From Ruegeria sp. TM1040 (lineage in GTDB: Bacteria; Pseudomonadota; Alphaproteobacteria; Rhodobacterales; Rhodobacteraceae), in contig NC_008044.1 in assembly GCF_000014065.1 (NCBI RefSeq), positions 705,501-769,500 of the forward strand: a stretch of DNA of 64,000 bases. Reading direction: 5' to 3'. Below, in pieces: positions 36,678-45,683 of the stretch; positions within the stretch are counted from its first letter, which is position 1, and each line of letters begins with the position of its first letter. The notes under the pieces are model-generated. The model did not search any database. It saw only the letters and a program-made list of their open reading frames with translations, and had not been told where the DNA came from. A program made the translations under genes and the position numbers.

Positions 36678-38327
36678 ATGCTGCGCGCGCTTGATATTCG
36701 CGACCTTCTGATCATCGACCATCTGGAGCTGTCGTTCCAGCCGGGTCTGAACGTGCTGACCGGGGAAACCGGCGCCGGTAAATCCATCCTTCTTGACTCT
36801 CTGGGCTTTGTGCTGGGCTGGCGCGGGCGGGCCGCTCTGGTGCGGCAAGGGGCGGATCAGGGCGAGGTCGTGGCCGAGTTCGATCTGCCGGAAGGGCACG
36901 CGGCGCGTGCGGTACTCGAGGAAGCAGGGCTGCCGGTCTCTGACACATTGCTGCTGCGACGCGTGAACACGTCAGATGGGCGCAAGACCGCCTGGGTGAA
37001 TGATCGACGCTGCTCTGGCGAAGTTCTGCGGGCGCTCTCGGACACATTGCTGGAGCTGCATGGTCAGCACGACGATCGAGGTCTGCTGAACCCGCGTGGC
37101 CACCGGGCGATGCTGGATGACTTTGCCAATGTTCAGGCGCAGCTTGATGAGGTGCGCGCTGCCTGGGGGGCCGCGGCCCGCGCCCGCAAGCAAGTGGAAG
37201 AGACCCGCGCCGCTCTGGAGAGCGTGCGTGCAGAAGAAGAGTTCCTGCGCCATTCTGTGTCGGAGCTCGACAAACTCAGCCCCGAACCCGGCGAAGACGA
37301 AAGCCTCGACACCCGCCGGCGCCAGATGCAGGCCGCCGAGCGCATCCGCGGCGATATTGCCCGCGCGCACGGTCTGCTATCGGAAGGCGCCGAAGGCGCG
37401 ATGGGCGAGGCGCAGCGCTGGCTTGAGGCGGTTTCCGGAGACGCAGGCGAGGCGCTTGATGCCCCGCTGGCCGCACTGAGCCGCGCGATGATCGAACTTG
37501 GCGAAGCGCAGGATGGCGTCGAGCGCTTTCTGGAAGGATTAGATTTCAATCCCGGCGATTTGGAAGACTGCGAGGAGCGCCTCTTTGCCATTCGCGCATT
37601 GGCGCGCAAACATGATGTGCAGCCGGATGATCTGGCCGATCACGCGGATGTCCTGCGCGAGAAACTGCAGGCGCTGGATGCTGGGGATCAGAACCTCGCG
37701 GACCAGGAAGATGCCCTTCGCGCAGCGGAGGCGACGTATGCGGCGGCTGCCGAACGCCTATCGGCCAAACGGCGGGACAGTGCCGCAACGCTTGACGCAG
37801 CCGTGATGGCAGAACTGGCGCCGCTCAAGATGGAGCGCGCAGTGTTTGAAACCAAGATCACGGAGGCCGAGCCCGGCCCGGATGGCGTGGATGAGGTCGC
37901 GTTCACTGTTGCCACCAACCCAGGCGCGCCTGCGGGTCCGCTGAACAAGATCGCTTCGGGTGGCGAGCTGAGCCGCTTTCTCTTGGCGCTCAAGGTCTGT
38001 TTGCGGGGCGAGGATGCCGCAAAGACGCTGATCTTTGACGAAATCGACCGTGGTGTTGGGGGCGCAACCGCCGATGCGGTCGGGCGCAGACTGAAGGCGC
38101 TTGCCGATGGCAGTCAGGTATTGGTCGTCACACATTCTCCTCAGGTTGCTGCGCAAGGAGCCCACCATTGGCGGGTCCAGAAATCCGTGACCGAGGGCGT
38201 GACGCTGTCGCAGGTGGTGCCCCTGAATGAGGGCGAGCGCGTCGATGAGATCGCGCGCATGGTCTCTGGTGACAAGATCACACCAGAAGCCCGCGCCGCC
38301 GCCAAAGCGCTTCTGGCAGACGTCTAA
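36678..38327 (+). CDS. recN: DNA repair protein RecN
   Basis: 549 residues. SMC-like ATPase: MLRALDIRDLLIIDHLELSF and Walker A GETGAGKS at 29-36. The central coiled-coil arms (about 150-360) are Glu/Ala/Arg-rich. The C-terminal half has the signature ASGGELSRFLLALK, Walker B LIFDEIDRGVGGATADAVGR and LVVTHSPQVAAQGAHHWRVQK. RecN holds or brings together DNA ends during double-strand break repair. It is coexpressed with bamD by position, and no LexA-type box was recognised upstream. Confidence 0.97.
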   Translation: MLRALDIRDLLIIDHLELSFQPGLNVLTGETGAGKSILLDSLGFVLGWRGRAALVRQGADQGEVVAEFDLPEGHAARAVLEEAGLPVSDTLLLRRVNTSDGRKTAWVNDRRCSGEVLRALSDTLLELHGQHDDRGLLNPRGHRAMLDDFANVQAQLDEVRAAWGAAARARKQVEETRAALESVRAEEEFLRHSVSELDKLSPEPGEDESLDTRRRQMQAAERIRGDIARAHGLLSEGAEGAMGEAQRWLEAVSGDAGEALDAPLAALSRAMIELGEAQDGVERFLEGLDFNPGDLEDCEERLFAIRALARKHDVQPDDLADHADVLREKLQALDAGDQNLADQEDALRAAEATYAAAAERLSAKRRDSAATLDAAVMAELAPLKMERAVFETKITEAEPGPDGVDEVAFTVATNPGAPAGPLNKIASGGELSRFLLALKVCLRGEDAAKTLIFDEIDRGVGGATADAVGRRLKALADGSQVLVVTHSPQVAAQGAHHWRVQKSVTEGVTLSQVVPLNEGERVDEIARMVSGDKITPEARAAAKALLADV

Positions 38328-38413
38328 GGGTATCGGACGCTCGCAAAATTATTGTTAACTACCATGGGGTAGGTGTGGCACTGATAGGTCAGTGAACAGA
38401 TCGGAGAACCTGG

Positions 38414-40108
38414 ATGGCGCGACGGGAAAGTAGTCCCCTGTCTGAATATCTCGCCAATACCAAGGCGCGCTTGCGGGATGCCCGTCGTGTATTGGTTCAC
38501 CGTGGACCAAGTCAGCTGCAATTCTGGTTGATTGCTCTGGTCATTGGGGTGCTCGCTGGCTTTGCCGCTTTGTTCTTTCGCAAAGGCATTACCGCGCTAC
38601 AAGGGGCCGTCTACGGCGCCGAGGATGTGGACTACCTGCATAGTTTCGCCGCAACGCTGCCGTGGTACGTGCTGTTGCTGGTGCCGGTATTCGGCGGGTT
38701 GATCGTCGGGATCATTCTGCACCGCTTTACGCCAGACGGGCGGGTACGATCCGTCGCCGATGTGATCGAAGGCGCGGCCCTCAGAGATGGGCGCGTCGAG
38801 ATCCGCGAGGGGTTGGCCTCGGCCTGCGCGTCCTTTTTGACCCTCTCGACCGGGGGCTCTTCCGGGCGCGAGGGGCCGGTGGTCCATATCGCAGGCATGA
38901 TCTCTACCTGGGTGAGCGACCGCATCCGTGCCGATGGCATCACTGGGCGGGACCTCCTGGGTTGCGCGGTTGCGGCAGCGGTTTCTGCCAGTTTTAACGC
39001 CCCGATTGCCGGCGCTCTTTTTGCCATGGAAGTGGTGCTCAGGCATTTTTCCGTAAACACCTTCGCGCCCATCGTGGTGGCCTCGGTGGCAGGCACTGTC
39101 ATCAATCGGCTTGAGTATGGGGATGTCACGGAATTTGTGCTCACGACGCCCGGTGCGTTGCAATTCTACGTCGAGTTGCCAGCGTTCCTGATGCTTGGTC
39201 TGATCTGTGGCGTCGTCGCGGTTGTGCTGATGCATTCAATCTTTTTGGCGGATCGGGTGGGGACGGCTGTGCAATCGGCGCTTGGCATGCCGCGCTGGTT
39301 GCGCCCGACCGTAGCTGGGTTTTTGCTTGGTCTGGTCGCAATCTGGTATCCGCATATCATTGGTGTTGGATACGAGACGACCGTGCTCGCCCTGTCTGGG
39401 AGCCTGCTGCTCAGCCAGGCTATCCTGTTCACGATTGTCAAAGTGGCTGCAGTCTCCATCACCATGGGCGGGCGCATGGGGGGCGGGGTGTTTTCCCCCT
39501 CGTTGATGGTTGGGGCGCTGACCGGGCTTGCCTTTGGCCTCATTGCGACGAATTTCCTGCCGGATGTCTCGGGTACGCATACGCTCTATGCTTTTGCGGG
39601 GATGGGCGCTGTCGCCGCTGCGGTGCTGGGTGCGCCCATTTCGACCACGCTCATTGTGTTTGAACTGACAGGCGACTGGCAGATCGGCCTTGCGGTGATG
39701 GTATCGGTGTCGATGTCCACGGCGTTGGCCTCGCGGATGGTGGACCGCTCGTTCTTCCTGACCCAGCTTGAAAAACGCGACCTGCATTGCGCGGCGGGTC
39801 CGCAGGCCTACCTCTTGGGCACTCTGCGGGTGGGCAAGGTCATGCGGCCCTTGGCGGATAGTGATCCCGAGAGCGCACAGGCGCTGATCGATGAAGGCAT
39901 CGCCATCAGCCCCACCTCCACGCTGGAGGCGGCGCTGCCGATTTTTGACCGGGCAGGGGTGGAGTATATCCCGGTGGTCACTGAAGAAGAGTTCTCAGAA
40001 GAGACCGGAGAGCCACTGATGACCCTGATCGGCGTGCTCCATCATGTAGACTCGCTCAAGGCATACAACAGCGCGCTCGTGGCCATTGCGGCCGAAGAAC
40101 ACCGGTAG
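38414..40108 (+). CDS. ClC family chloride channel/antiporter with C-terminal CBS region
   Basis: 564 residues; GGAG is just upstream of the ATG. Twelve-odd helices in the ClC fold. The selectivity motifs are STGGSSGREGPVVHIAG, where GREGP supplies the gating glutamate, and GGRMGGGVFSPSLMVG, the GxFxP loop. The first motif reads GSSGREGP rather than GSGIP, as in many bacterial ClCs. A soluble C-terminus of about 110 residues contains the pair VGKVMRPLADSDPE and LPIFDRAGVEYIPVVTEEE, typical of CBS domains. Transport of chloride, with or without protons, in the inner membrane is inferred. Upstream is a small CACTGA-TAGG-TCAGTG dyad (38379-38394). Confidence 0.92.
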   Translation: MARRESSPLSEYLANTKARLRDARRVLVHRGPSQLQFWLIALVIGVLAGFAALFFRKGITALQGAVYGAEDVDYLHSFAATLPWYVLLLVPVFGGLIVGIILHRFTPDGRVRSVADVIEGAALRDGRVEIREGLASACASFLTLSTGGSSGREGPVVHIAGMISTWVSDRIRADGITGRDLLGCAVAAAVSASFNAPIAGALFAMEVVLRHFSVNTFAPIVVASVAGTVINRLEYGDVTEFVLTTPGALQFYVELPAFLMLGLICGVVAVVLMHSIFLADRVGTAVQSALGMPRWLRPTVAGFLLGLVAIWYPHIIGVGYETTVLALSGSLLLSQAILFTIVKVAAVSITMGGRMGGGVFSPSLMVGALTGLAFGLIATNFLPDVSGTHTLYAFAGMGAVAAAVLGAPISTTLIVFELTGDWQIGLAVMVSVSMSTALASRMVDRSFFLTQLEKRDLHCAAGPQAYLLGTLRVGKVMRPLADSDPESAQALIDEGIAISPTSTLEAALPIFDRAGVEYIPVVTEEEFSEETGEPLMTLIGVLHHVDSLKAYNSALVAIAAEEHR

Positions 40109-40226
40109 TCTCGCATTTCGGATCTCGCACGGCTGCGCTGCCTGATGGGCGCTCCGTTTGTCCCGGGATTATTCGTGCCGCATTCCTGATGGGGGCGGGG
40201 GCGCAAATGCTCCCCTGCGCCAAAGC

Positions 40227-40919
40227 TCAGCGCCAGCGCCAGAGCGCGTGGAAGATATGCGTGAAGGTTGCCGCGCCAAGTATCGGGATCAGCAAGTTCA
40301 CCAGTGGGATCGACAAGGGCATCGCCATCAGCACGCCCGCCGCCCAGATCGTCGCCCCATGGCGACGGCGCAGGCGCTTGGCCTCGATCAAGCCGACCCG
40401 ACGGGCGGCCGCGAGGGTGAAATACTCCCGCCCAAGCAAGAACCCATTGAGCCCCCAGAAGATAAAGGGCGCGGCAGGGGGGAACATCACATAAAGCACC
40501 AAGGCCAGCACGTTGGCGGTGATCAGCACGCCGAGGAAATTCACCGTGTCTTTTACGCCCTCCCAGACCGACAGCCCCGGCACCGGAGGCAGGCCTGGAT
40601 AGTGTTTGGCTTCGACGGCGGCGGCGACCTCATCAAGAAACATGGATGTGATCGCCGAAGCTACCGGTACCATCAGAAACACCGACAACAGCATCATGAA
40701 GAAGAAGGAGCCCACCGACAGCAGGTCGTTGAGCCACGTAACCTGACCAATCAGCGGCAGCGAGGTCTCAGGTCCCACAAACATCTGGATCAGGACCAAA
40801 AGCCCGACATATGCCGCGACCAGCAGAGCAAAGGTGAGCCCCACCCCAAGCAGGAGGACCCGCTGAAACCGCGGATCCCCAATCTGGCCAAGGGCTTTGC
40901 CAAAGGCGGTGAAAATCAT
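40227..40919 (-). CDS. EI24 domain (CysZ-like) membrane protein
   Basis: 230 residues from ATG 40919, whose ATG overlaps the nitroreductase TGA (ATGA). Four to six hydrophobic stretches. Signature pieces of the EI24/CysZ family are FFFMMLLSVFLMVPVASAIT, FLDEVAAAVEAKHYPGLPP and NGFLLGREYFTLAAARR. E. coli CysZ takes up sulfate, but the alphaproteobacterial members next to nitroreductases have no established substrate. Translational coupling to the nitroreductase argues for a shared function or regulation. Confidence 0.85.
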   Translation of the reverse strand: MIFTAFGKALGQIGDPRFQRVLLLGVGLTFALLVAAYVGLLVLIQMFVGPETSLPLIGQVTWLNDLLSVGSFFFMMLLSVFLMVPVASAITSMFLDEVAAAVEAKHYPGLPPVPGLSVWEGVKDTVNFLGVLITANVLALVLYVMFPPAAPFIFWGLNGFLLGREYFTLAAARRVGLIEAKRLRRRHGATIWAAGVLMAMPLSIPLVNLLIPILGAATFTHIFHALWRWR

Positions 40920-41494
40920 GTCTCGACCCATGTGGTAAGCGCCGTCACATCGGGGCGCGGACGTTCCGGCGGCGCGGCGCCTTCGGCGGCAATATGGATG
41001 AGACCGGCGATACGCTCGTTCTCGGCCAGATCAAAGGCGGCTTCACAAAAGCCCCGGTCATGGCTCATCCAGCCAGAGAGCCAGTTTGCGCCCCAACCCG
41101 CAGCTAGCGCGGCATTCAACAGGGCAAGGCAGACCGCACCTGCGGAATAGGTCATCTCGATCGGCGGGATCTTTGGGCTCTCTTTCTGGATCTCGACGAC
41201 GACCACAGCCAGTTGGCCCAAATCGAACTGGCTGCGCGCCTTGGCGATGTCCTCTGGCGACTTGCCAAGCCGCAGGCCGGCCTCGGCGGTCAGGTCGCCG
41301 AGCCGCTGCATGGCAGCTTTCTCGACCACGATGAACCGCCAGGGTTCCATCTTGCCATGGTCGGGCGTACGCGCGGCGGCGGTCAAGAGCGGCATCAGCT
41401 CTGCACGGGTCGGGGCGGGAGCCTGAAGCGTCTTGGCCGGGCGGGACCGGCGGGTTTGCAGAAAATCGAGAGCGGCATCATTGCGTTGCGGCAT
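40916..41494 (-). CDS. Nitroreductase family protein (YdjA-like)
   Basis: 192 residues. FMN-dependent fold: FLQTRRSRPAKTLQAPAPTR at the N-terminus supplies the RRS-type FMN-phosphate contacts, PDHGKMEPWRFIVVE is the YdjA-subfamily motif, and SAGAVCLALLNAALAAGWGA follows in the dimer core. The reaction is an NAD(P)H-dependent reduction with unknown physiological acceptor. A perfect 19-bp dyad abuts the start codon and contains the AAAAAGG ribosome site, so translation or transcription is probably controlled there. The gene is coupled to the downstream EI24 gene. Confidence 0.92.
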   Translation of the reverse strand: MPQRNDAALDFLQTRRSRPAKTLQAPAPTRAELMPLLTAAARTPDHGKMEPWRFIVVEKAAMQRLGDLTAEAGLRLGKSPEDIAKARSQFDLGQLAVVVVEIQKESPKIPPIEMTYSAGAVCLALLNAALAAGWGANWLSGWMSHDRGFCEAAFDLAENERIAGLIHIAAEGAAPPERPRPDVTALTTWVET

Positions 41495-41513
41495 ATGTAA
41501 AACCTTTTTACAT
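41495..41513 (-). promoter_or_regulatory. 19-bp perfect dyad overlapping the nitroreductase ribosome-binding site
   Basis: ATGTAAAA-CCT-TTTTACAT on the plus strand, with 8-bp perfect arms, directly adjoining the nitroreductase ATG complement (41492-41494). On the coding strand the sequence AAAAAGG is the only Shine-Dalgarno, and it lies within the dyad. It could be a repressor operator or an RNA hairpin masking the ribosome site. Confidence 0.65.
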
Positions 41514-41761
41514 CTTGTCCTGCCCTATGTCGGGCAGCTTGAGGCGGGTTTCAAGGGGAAAGCGGCCTGGCGGGACGGTCTCGCGACGCGGAGCGCGGCA
41601 AAGCTGGGCGCAGCTTGGGCAAAGGTGTAAGCAGGCATCAAAGCCGAGTCCATGGTCGCTCTTGCACAGAGGATCCCGCGTCAGAGCGCATATGGACGAT
41701 CGGGTGACGGATCAGGCCGCGCACGCGGCGTTGGCGCCGGGAGATTAGGACGGGTGGAGGC

Positions 41762-42040
41762 ATGGCAAAACCAAAGGCACGAGATTTGGCGGATCTTCGG
41801 GACCTTGCGCAACCCGGGGCGCAGATCGCTGTACGAGTGACGCCCAAGGCGGCGCAGAACGCGGTGCTGCGCAAGCGGGATGAGATCAAGGTGCTGGTCA
41901 CAACGGTCCCGGAAGGGGGCAAGGCAAATGCTGATGTGGTCGCACTTCTGTCCCGCGCACTCGGGGTCTCACCGTCGCGGCTGACACTCCTGCGTGGTGC
42001 GACAAGTCGCGACAAGGTCTTTCTTGTCACCGCCCCTTGA
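41762..42040 (+). CDS. DUF167 (YggU) family protein
   Basis: 92 residues, with GGTGGAGG directly upstream. The core AVRVTPKAAQNAVLRKRDEI ... TTVPEGGKANADVVALLSRALGVSPSRLTLLRGATSRDKVFLV matches the small DUF167/UPF0235 fold. Function is unknown. It lies alone between an oppositely oriented nitroreductase unit and a short hypothetical gene, so context does not help. Confidence 0.88.
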   Translation: MAKPKARDLADLRDLAQPGAQIAVRVTPKAAQNAVLRKRDEIKVLVTTVPEGGKANADVVALLSRALGVSPSRLTLLRGATSRDKVFLVTAP

Positions 42041-42147
42041 GTTGTTCCGGCTAGGCACCGGGATAGGTCCTGTCGCGATCACCGGGAGAGGTGCGGGTTT
42101 GCCGCATCATGGCGCTGAGGCGCTCTGCAGCGCGCCTCACCCCTTCC

Positions 42148-42390
42148 TCAGCGCGATTTGTCCAGAACCAGGCGATAGACCCCCTCGGGAAGGTCGAGCG
42201 CAGCGGCGAGATCTTGTAGCTGCTCTGGCGAGAGCGTGATGCGATGAGTTGAATGGGTGCGCGGATCAAACTGCTCGATCGTGACACATTCGGCAAACGC
42301 ATTGATGATCACATCCTCGGTCAGATGGGGTTTTCCCTCATCGACCAGGGTGATCACCGTGGAATCAAATTCATGCTCGATTGTAAACAT
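42148..42390 (-). CDS. Conserved-looking small acidic protein, function unknown
   Basis: 80 residues from ATG 42390 (MFTIEHEFDSTVITLVDEGK). It is a soluble, acidic protein: the N-terminal strands EHEFDSTVITLVDE and VTIEQFDP precede a helical ITLSPEQLQDLAAALDLPEG. I do not recognise a named family. The start is chosen on protein-like composition; the ribosome site is weak. It is divergent from the M48 protease lipoprotein gene, whose start is 129 bp away. Confidence 0.6.
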   Translation of the reverse strand: MFTIEHEFDSTVITLVDEGKPHLTEDVIINAFAECVTIEQFDPRTHSTHRITLSPEQLQDLAAALDLPEGVYRLVLDKSR

Positions 42391-42518
42391 AAGCAAAGCT
42401 TGCCACCTGCATCCGCGCGCTGGCAAGGCGCGATTGTCGTCGCGCCTCTGGACGGTGCCTCTAGCCGTTTGCACATGTTGTGAAATCTGCGTTAGCCTGA
42501 CCCCCATACAGGAGTCCC

Positions 42519-43178
42519 ATGCGCCGTTTTTTGATTCTTTTTGTGCTGTTGGTCGCCGGCTGTACCGGCGTTGACCCCAACAACCCGCAATACCGTGCGT
42601 TTGTTGCGGTTGCAGAGGATGTGGAACCCGTTGGCGAGGCGCAGTGCCGCAGCAAGGACCCCGAGCGCAACTGCGATTTTCAGATCCAGCTGGATCTCAA
42701 TCCCTCCGCCCCCGCAAACGCCTTTCAGACGGTCGATCGCAGTGGACGACCTGTGGTGATCTTCACGCGCAGCATGCTCGATAGTTTTCGCAATCCTGAC
42801 GAGATGGCGTTTGTGATGGGGCACGAGATGGCGCATCACATTCTCGAGCATCTCGACCAGCAGCGGATCAATGCGGTCAAAGGTGCGGTCTTTCTGGGCG
42901 AGTTGGTATCGCTCGAGGGAGGCACGCCCGAACAGGTCGCCAACGCGCAATATGTCGGCGCCGTGGTTGGCTCGCGCAGCTATTCCAAAGCGTTCGAGTT
43001 GGAGGCGGATGCGCTTGGAACGCTCATCACCTATCAGGCGGGGTATCGCCCCAGCGTCGGGGTGAAGTTCTTCGAAGAGATCCCGGACCCGGGAGATGTA
43101 TTCCTTGGCACCCATCCGGCCAATCCCGACCGCATCCGTATCGTGCAAAGAACGATCCGCAAATACGGTTTGAACTGA
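42519..43178 (+). CDS. M48 family metalloprotease, lipoprotein
   Basis: 219 residues. The N-terminus MRRFLILFVLLVAGCTGVDP has a lipobox ending at Cys15, so it is predicted to be membrane-anchored in the periplasm. The zinc site HEMAH lies at 102-106 and the third ligand Glu162 in LEADALG, as in M48 peptidases such as BepA and LoiP. HPANPDRIRIVQRT near the end is the family C-terminal His motif. It lacks the TPR domain of BepA, making it a minimal type. Envelope quality control is the inferred role. The IMPACT-family gene follows 10 bp downstream. Confidence 0.93.
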   Translation: MRRFLILFVLLVAGCTGVDPNNPQYRAFVAVAEDVEPVGEAQCRSKDPERNCDFQIQLDLNPSAPANAFQTVDRSGRPVVIFTRSMLDSFRNPDEMAFVMGHEMAHHILEHLDQQRINAVKGAVFLGELVSLEGGTPEQVANAQYVGAVVGSRSYSKAFELEADALGTLITYQAGYRPSVGVKFFEEIPDPGDVFLGTHPANPDRIRIVQRTIRKYGLN

Positions 43179-43188
43179 GGTTCCCCCG

Positions 43189-43569
43189 ATGACAAAAAAG
43201 ACAGAGGCCGCCGAGAAGGCGCTTACAAAGCTTGGTGTGGTGCTCACGGACCGAGGGTCAAAATATGCTGTAAGCGGTGCCCCTGTGCAAAGCCGGGAGG
43301 AGGTGGATGCGGTGCTGTCCACGCTCAAGGAAGACCGCAGCTATGCCAAGGCAACGCACAATACCTGGGCTGCCATGCTTCCGAGCGGTGGGCTCAAGGC
43401 CGATGATGGGGAAAGCGGAGCAGGCATGGTGATCCTGCGGATGATGGAGCGCGAGGCCCTCAGCAATCATGTGATTATCGTCACGCGCTGGTATGGCGGC
43501 AAGAAACTGGGCGGCGACCGCTTCCGACGGGTGCAGGACGCGGTGCGTGCCTATCTCGACGCTGGCTGA
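43189..43569 (+). CDS. IMPACT/YigZ family N-terminal domain protein (UPF0029)
   Basis: 126 residues. The motifs ATHNTWAAMLPSGGLKADDG, ESGAGMVILRMMEREALSNH and VIIVTRWYGGKKLGGDRFRR-VQDAVRAYL are the UPF0029 core with the conserved His, DDGE and RxYGG(x)KLG blocks. Unlike E. coli YigZ (about 200 residues), it lacks the second ferredoxin-like domain. Eukaryotic IMPACT controls Gcn1-dependent stress signalling; the bacterial role is unknown. The gene is 10 bp from the M48 lipoprotein gene and likely cotranscribed. Confidence 0.85.
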   Translation: MTKKTEAAEKALTKLGVVLTDRGSKYAVSGAPVQSREEVDAVLSTLKEDRSYAKATHNTWAAMLPSGGLKADDGESGAGMVILRMMEREALSNHVIIVTRWYGGKKLGGDRFRRVQDAVRAYLDAG

Positions 43570-43590
43570 GTGCGGGGCCAAAACCTCTAT

Positions 43591-43604
43591 TTGACCTGCA
43601 TCAA
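43591..43604 (+). promoter_or_regulatory. FNR/FnrL-type box upstream of the DUF6455 gene
   Basis: TTGACCTGCATCAA fits TTGA-N6-TCAA exactly and the FNR consensus TTGAT-N4-ATCAA with one mismatch. It is 60 bp before the start codon of the Cys-rich DUF6455 protein, an appropriate place for activation by an oxygen-sensing CRP/FNR regulator. Confidence 0.7.
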
Positions 43605-43664
43605 GGCGCGCGCCTTCCAGATCTCATATGACGCTATGGGACCTTATGAGGAGGAACGCGCATC

Positions 43665-43940
43665 ATGATCGATCCTGACAAGCTCAAAACCCACGCCGCC
43701 CTCTTTGACAGAATGGGCAAGGCGGTTGGGCTCGACCTTGAAGAAGAGGCCATCAGCGGCTCGCTTCAGTTTGAAGAAATTGCCGAAGCGGTTCTGCGCT
43801 GCACCCGTTGTGCGTGCCTCAAAACCTGCTCGCGCTACCTTGGGACCCTGACCCAAGAGATAGACCGCACCCCGGACTATTGCCGCAACTCCGACCTGCT
43901 TGCCTATCTCAAGGAAGAACGGGGCTTGGCGGCAGAATAA
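43665..43940 (+). CDS. DUF6455 family cysteine-rich protein
   Basis: 91 residues, preceded by a strong GGAGGAAC ribosome site. Five cysteines (46, 49, 51, 55, 73) sit in the segment RCTRCACLKTCSRYL and PDYCRNSDLL, the pattern of DUF6455, which is frequent in Rhodobacteraceae. The spacing suggests a metal or Fe-S site, but no activity is known to me. The FnrL-type box 60 bp upstream suggests low-oxygen induction. A bidirectional terminator follows. Confidence 0.82.
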   Translation: MIDPDKLKTHAALFDRMGKAVGLDLEEEAISGSLQFEEIAEAVLRCTRCACLKTCSRYLGTLTQEIDRTPDYCRNSDLLAYLKEERGLAAE

Positions 43941-43967
43941 GCATCACCGTCCGTCTCTGACGTGAAA

Positions 43968-43993
43968 AAGGCGACCTTGCGGTCGCCTCTTTT
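43968..43993. terminator. Bidirectional terminator between DUF6455 gene and gatB
   Basis: AGGCGACC, loop TTGC, GGTCGCCT, preceded by five A and followed by TTTT. It lies between convergent genes, 28 nt after the DUF6455 stop and 23 nt after the gatB end. Confidence 0.9.
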
Positions 43994-44015
43994 GTCTTAC
44001 GTTCTGGCTGGACGC

Positions 44016-45524
44016 TTAGCCAAGCTTCTTGGCTACAAGCTGGTTCACCGCCTTCGGGTTGGCCTTGCCGCCGGTGGCTTTCATCACCTGACCGACGAAC
44101 CAGCCCGCAAGCTTCGGGTTTTCCTTGGCCTTTTCAACCTGTGCGGGGTTGGCGGCGATGATCTCGTCCAGAGCCGCCTCAATCGCACCGGTGTCTGTGA
44201 CCTGCTTCATGCCACGTTCTTCGACGATCTGGGCCGGGTCTCCGCCTTCGGTATAAACGATCTCAAACAGATCCTTGGCGATCTTGCCGGAGATGGCGTC
44301 AGAAGCGATCAGATCAATCACACCACCCAGTTGCGCCGGGGAGACGGGGCTGTCAGTGATGTCTTTGTCGTCCTTCTTCAGGCGGCCAAAGAGTTCGTTG
44401 ATGACCCAGTTCGCCGCCAGCTTGCCGCTGCGACCTTTTGCAACGGCGTCAAAATAATGCGCACTCTCCAGATCCGCCGTCAGCACGGACGCATCATAGT
44501 CTGTAAGGCCGAAATCTTTGATAAAACGGGCTTTCTTTTCGTCCGGCAGTTCGGGGAGCTTCGACTTGATGTCGTCTACCCAAGCCTGCTCGATCTCGAG
44601 CGGCAGAAGGTCCGGGTCGGGGAAGTAGCGATAGTCATGCGCCTCTTCCTTGGAACGCATCGAACGCGTCTCGCCCTTGTCTGGATCGTAAAGGCGGGTT
44701 TCCTGCTCGACTTCGCCACCGGCTTCTACAATGGCGATCTGGCGACGTGCTTCGACCTCGATGGCCTGCTGGATAAAGCGCATGGAGTTCATGTTCTTGA
44801 TCTCGCAGCGGGTGCCGAGATGCGAGAAATCCTGCGTTTCCTGATACTTCTCGTAGGCGCCGGGGCGGCAGATGGAGACGTTCACATCCGCGCGCAGGTT
44901 GCCGTTCTGCATGTTGCCGTCACAGGTGCCAAGGTAACGCATGATCTGGCGCAGCTTGGCGATATAGGCGGCCGCTTCCTCGGGGCCACGGATGTCCGGG
45001 CGCGAGACGATTTCCATCAGGCAGACGCCGGTCCGGTTCAGGTCCACAAAGGACATGGAGGGGTCCATATCGTGGATGGATTTGCCCGCGTCCTGCTCCA
45101 TGTGGATGCGCTCGATACGCACCATGCGCGCCGTGCCATCGCCAAGCTCTACCAGCACTTCGCCTTCGCCCACGATGGGGTGATAGAGCTGGGAGATCTG
45201 ATAGCCCTGCGGCAGGTCGGGGTAAAAATAGTTCTTGCGGTCAAAGGCAGACCAGAGGTTGATATCCGCCTTGAGGCCAAGACCCGTGCGGACCGCCTGT
45301 TCGACGCAGTATTCGTTGATGACGGGCAGCATGCCGGGCATGGCCGCATCCACAAATGCCACGTTGGAGTTGGGCTCCGCCCCAAACTGGGTGGAAGCGC
45401 CCGAAAACAGCTTGGCATTGGAGCTGACCTGGGCATGCACCTCCATACCGATGACCAGTTCCCAGTCATGCTTGGCGCCCGCGATTACCTTGGGCTTTGG
45501 GAGTTCATATGTCAGGTCGAGCAT
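44016..45524 (-). CDS. gatB: Asp-tRNA(Asn)/Glu-tRNA(Gln) amidotransferase subunit B
   Basis: 502 residues from ATG 45524, with GGCGGAAAA upstream. [40 protein letters not shown] and [13 protein letters not shown] mark the GatB cradle domain; the C-terminal YqeY-like tail domain ends [20 protein letters not shown]. GatCAB converts misacylated Glu-tRNA(Gln) (or Asp-tRNA(Asn)) to the correct Gln or Asn form. GatC and GatA are not in the window, so the subunits are encoded at separate loci, as is common in alphaproteobacteria. Confidence 0.97.
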   Translation of the reverse strand: MLDLTYELPKPKVIAGAKHDWELVIGMEVHAQVSSNAKLFSGASTQFGAEPNSNVAFVDAAMPGMLPVINEYCVEQAVRTGLGLKADINLWSAFDRKNYFYPDLPQGYQISQLYHPIVGEGEVLVELGDGTARMVRIERIHMEQDAGKSIHDMDPSMSFVDLNRTGVCLMEIVSRPDIRGPEEAAAYIAKLRQIMRYLGTCDGNMQNGNLRADVNVSICRPGAYEKYQETQDFSHLGTRCEIKNMNSMRFIQQAIEVEARRQIAIVEAGGEVEQETRLYDPDKGETRSMRSKEEAHDYRYFPDPDLLPLEIEQAWVDDIKSKLPELPDEKKARFIKDFGLTDYDASVLTADLESAHYFDAVAKGRSGKLAANWVINELFGRLKKDDKDITDSPVSPAQLGGVIDLIASDAISGKIAKDLFEIVYTEGGDPAQIVEERGMKQVTDTGAIEAALDEIIAANPAQVEKAKENPKLAGWFVGQVMKATGGKANPKAVNQLVAKKLG

Positions 45525-45683
45525 GGTTTTCCGCCGTATCCGAATGTCCTTGTTTGCCAAGCGTTCTAGGCGCGCAGAGGCCGAGGAGCAAGGGGCAATG
45601 GCGGCGAGCGGTGTTCTTGCCCTTCGAAACGCGGGACTGGCGCCCCATACGGGACGCCAGTCAGGCAAGGTTTGTCGCCAAGA

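Noticed and set aside
43962-45569. 535-codon frame antisense to gatB
   Set aside because: It lies opposite a complete gatB and shows no family motif; shadow of the coding strand.
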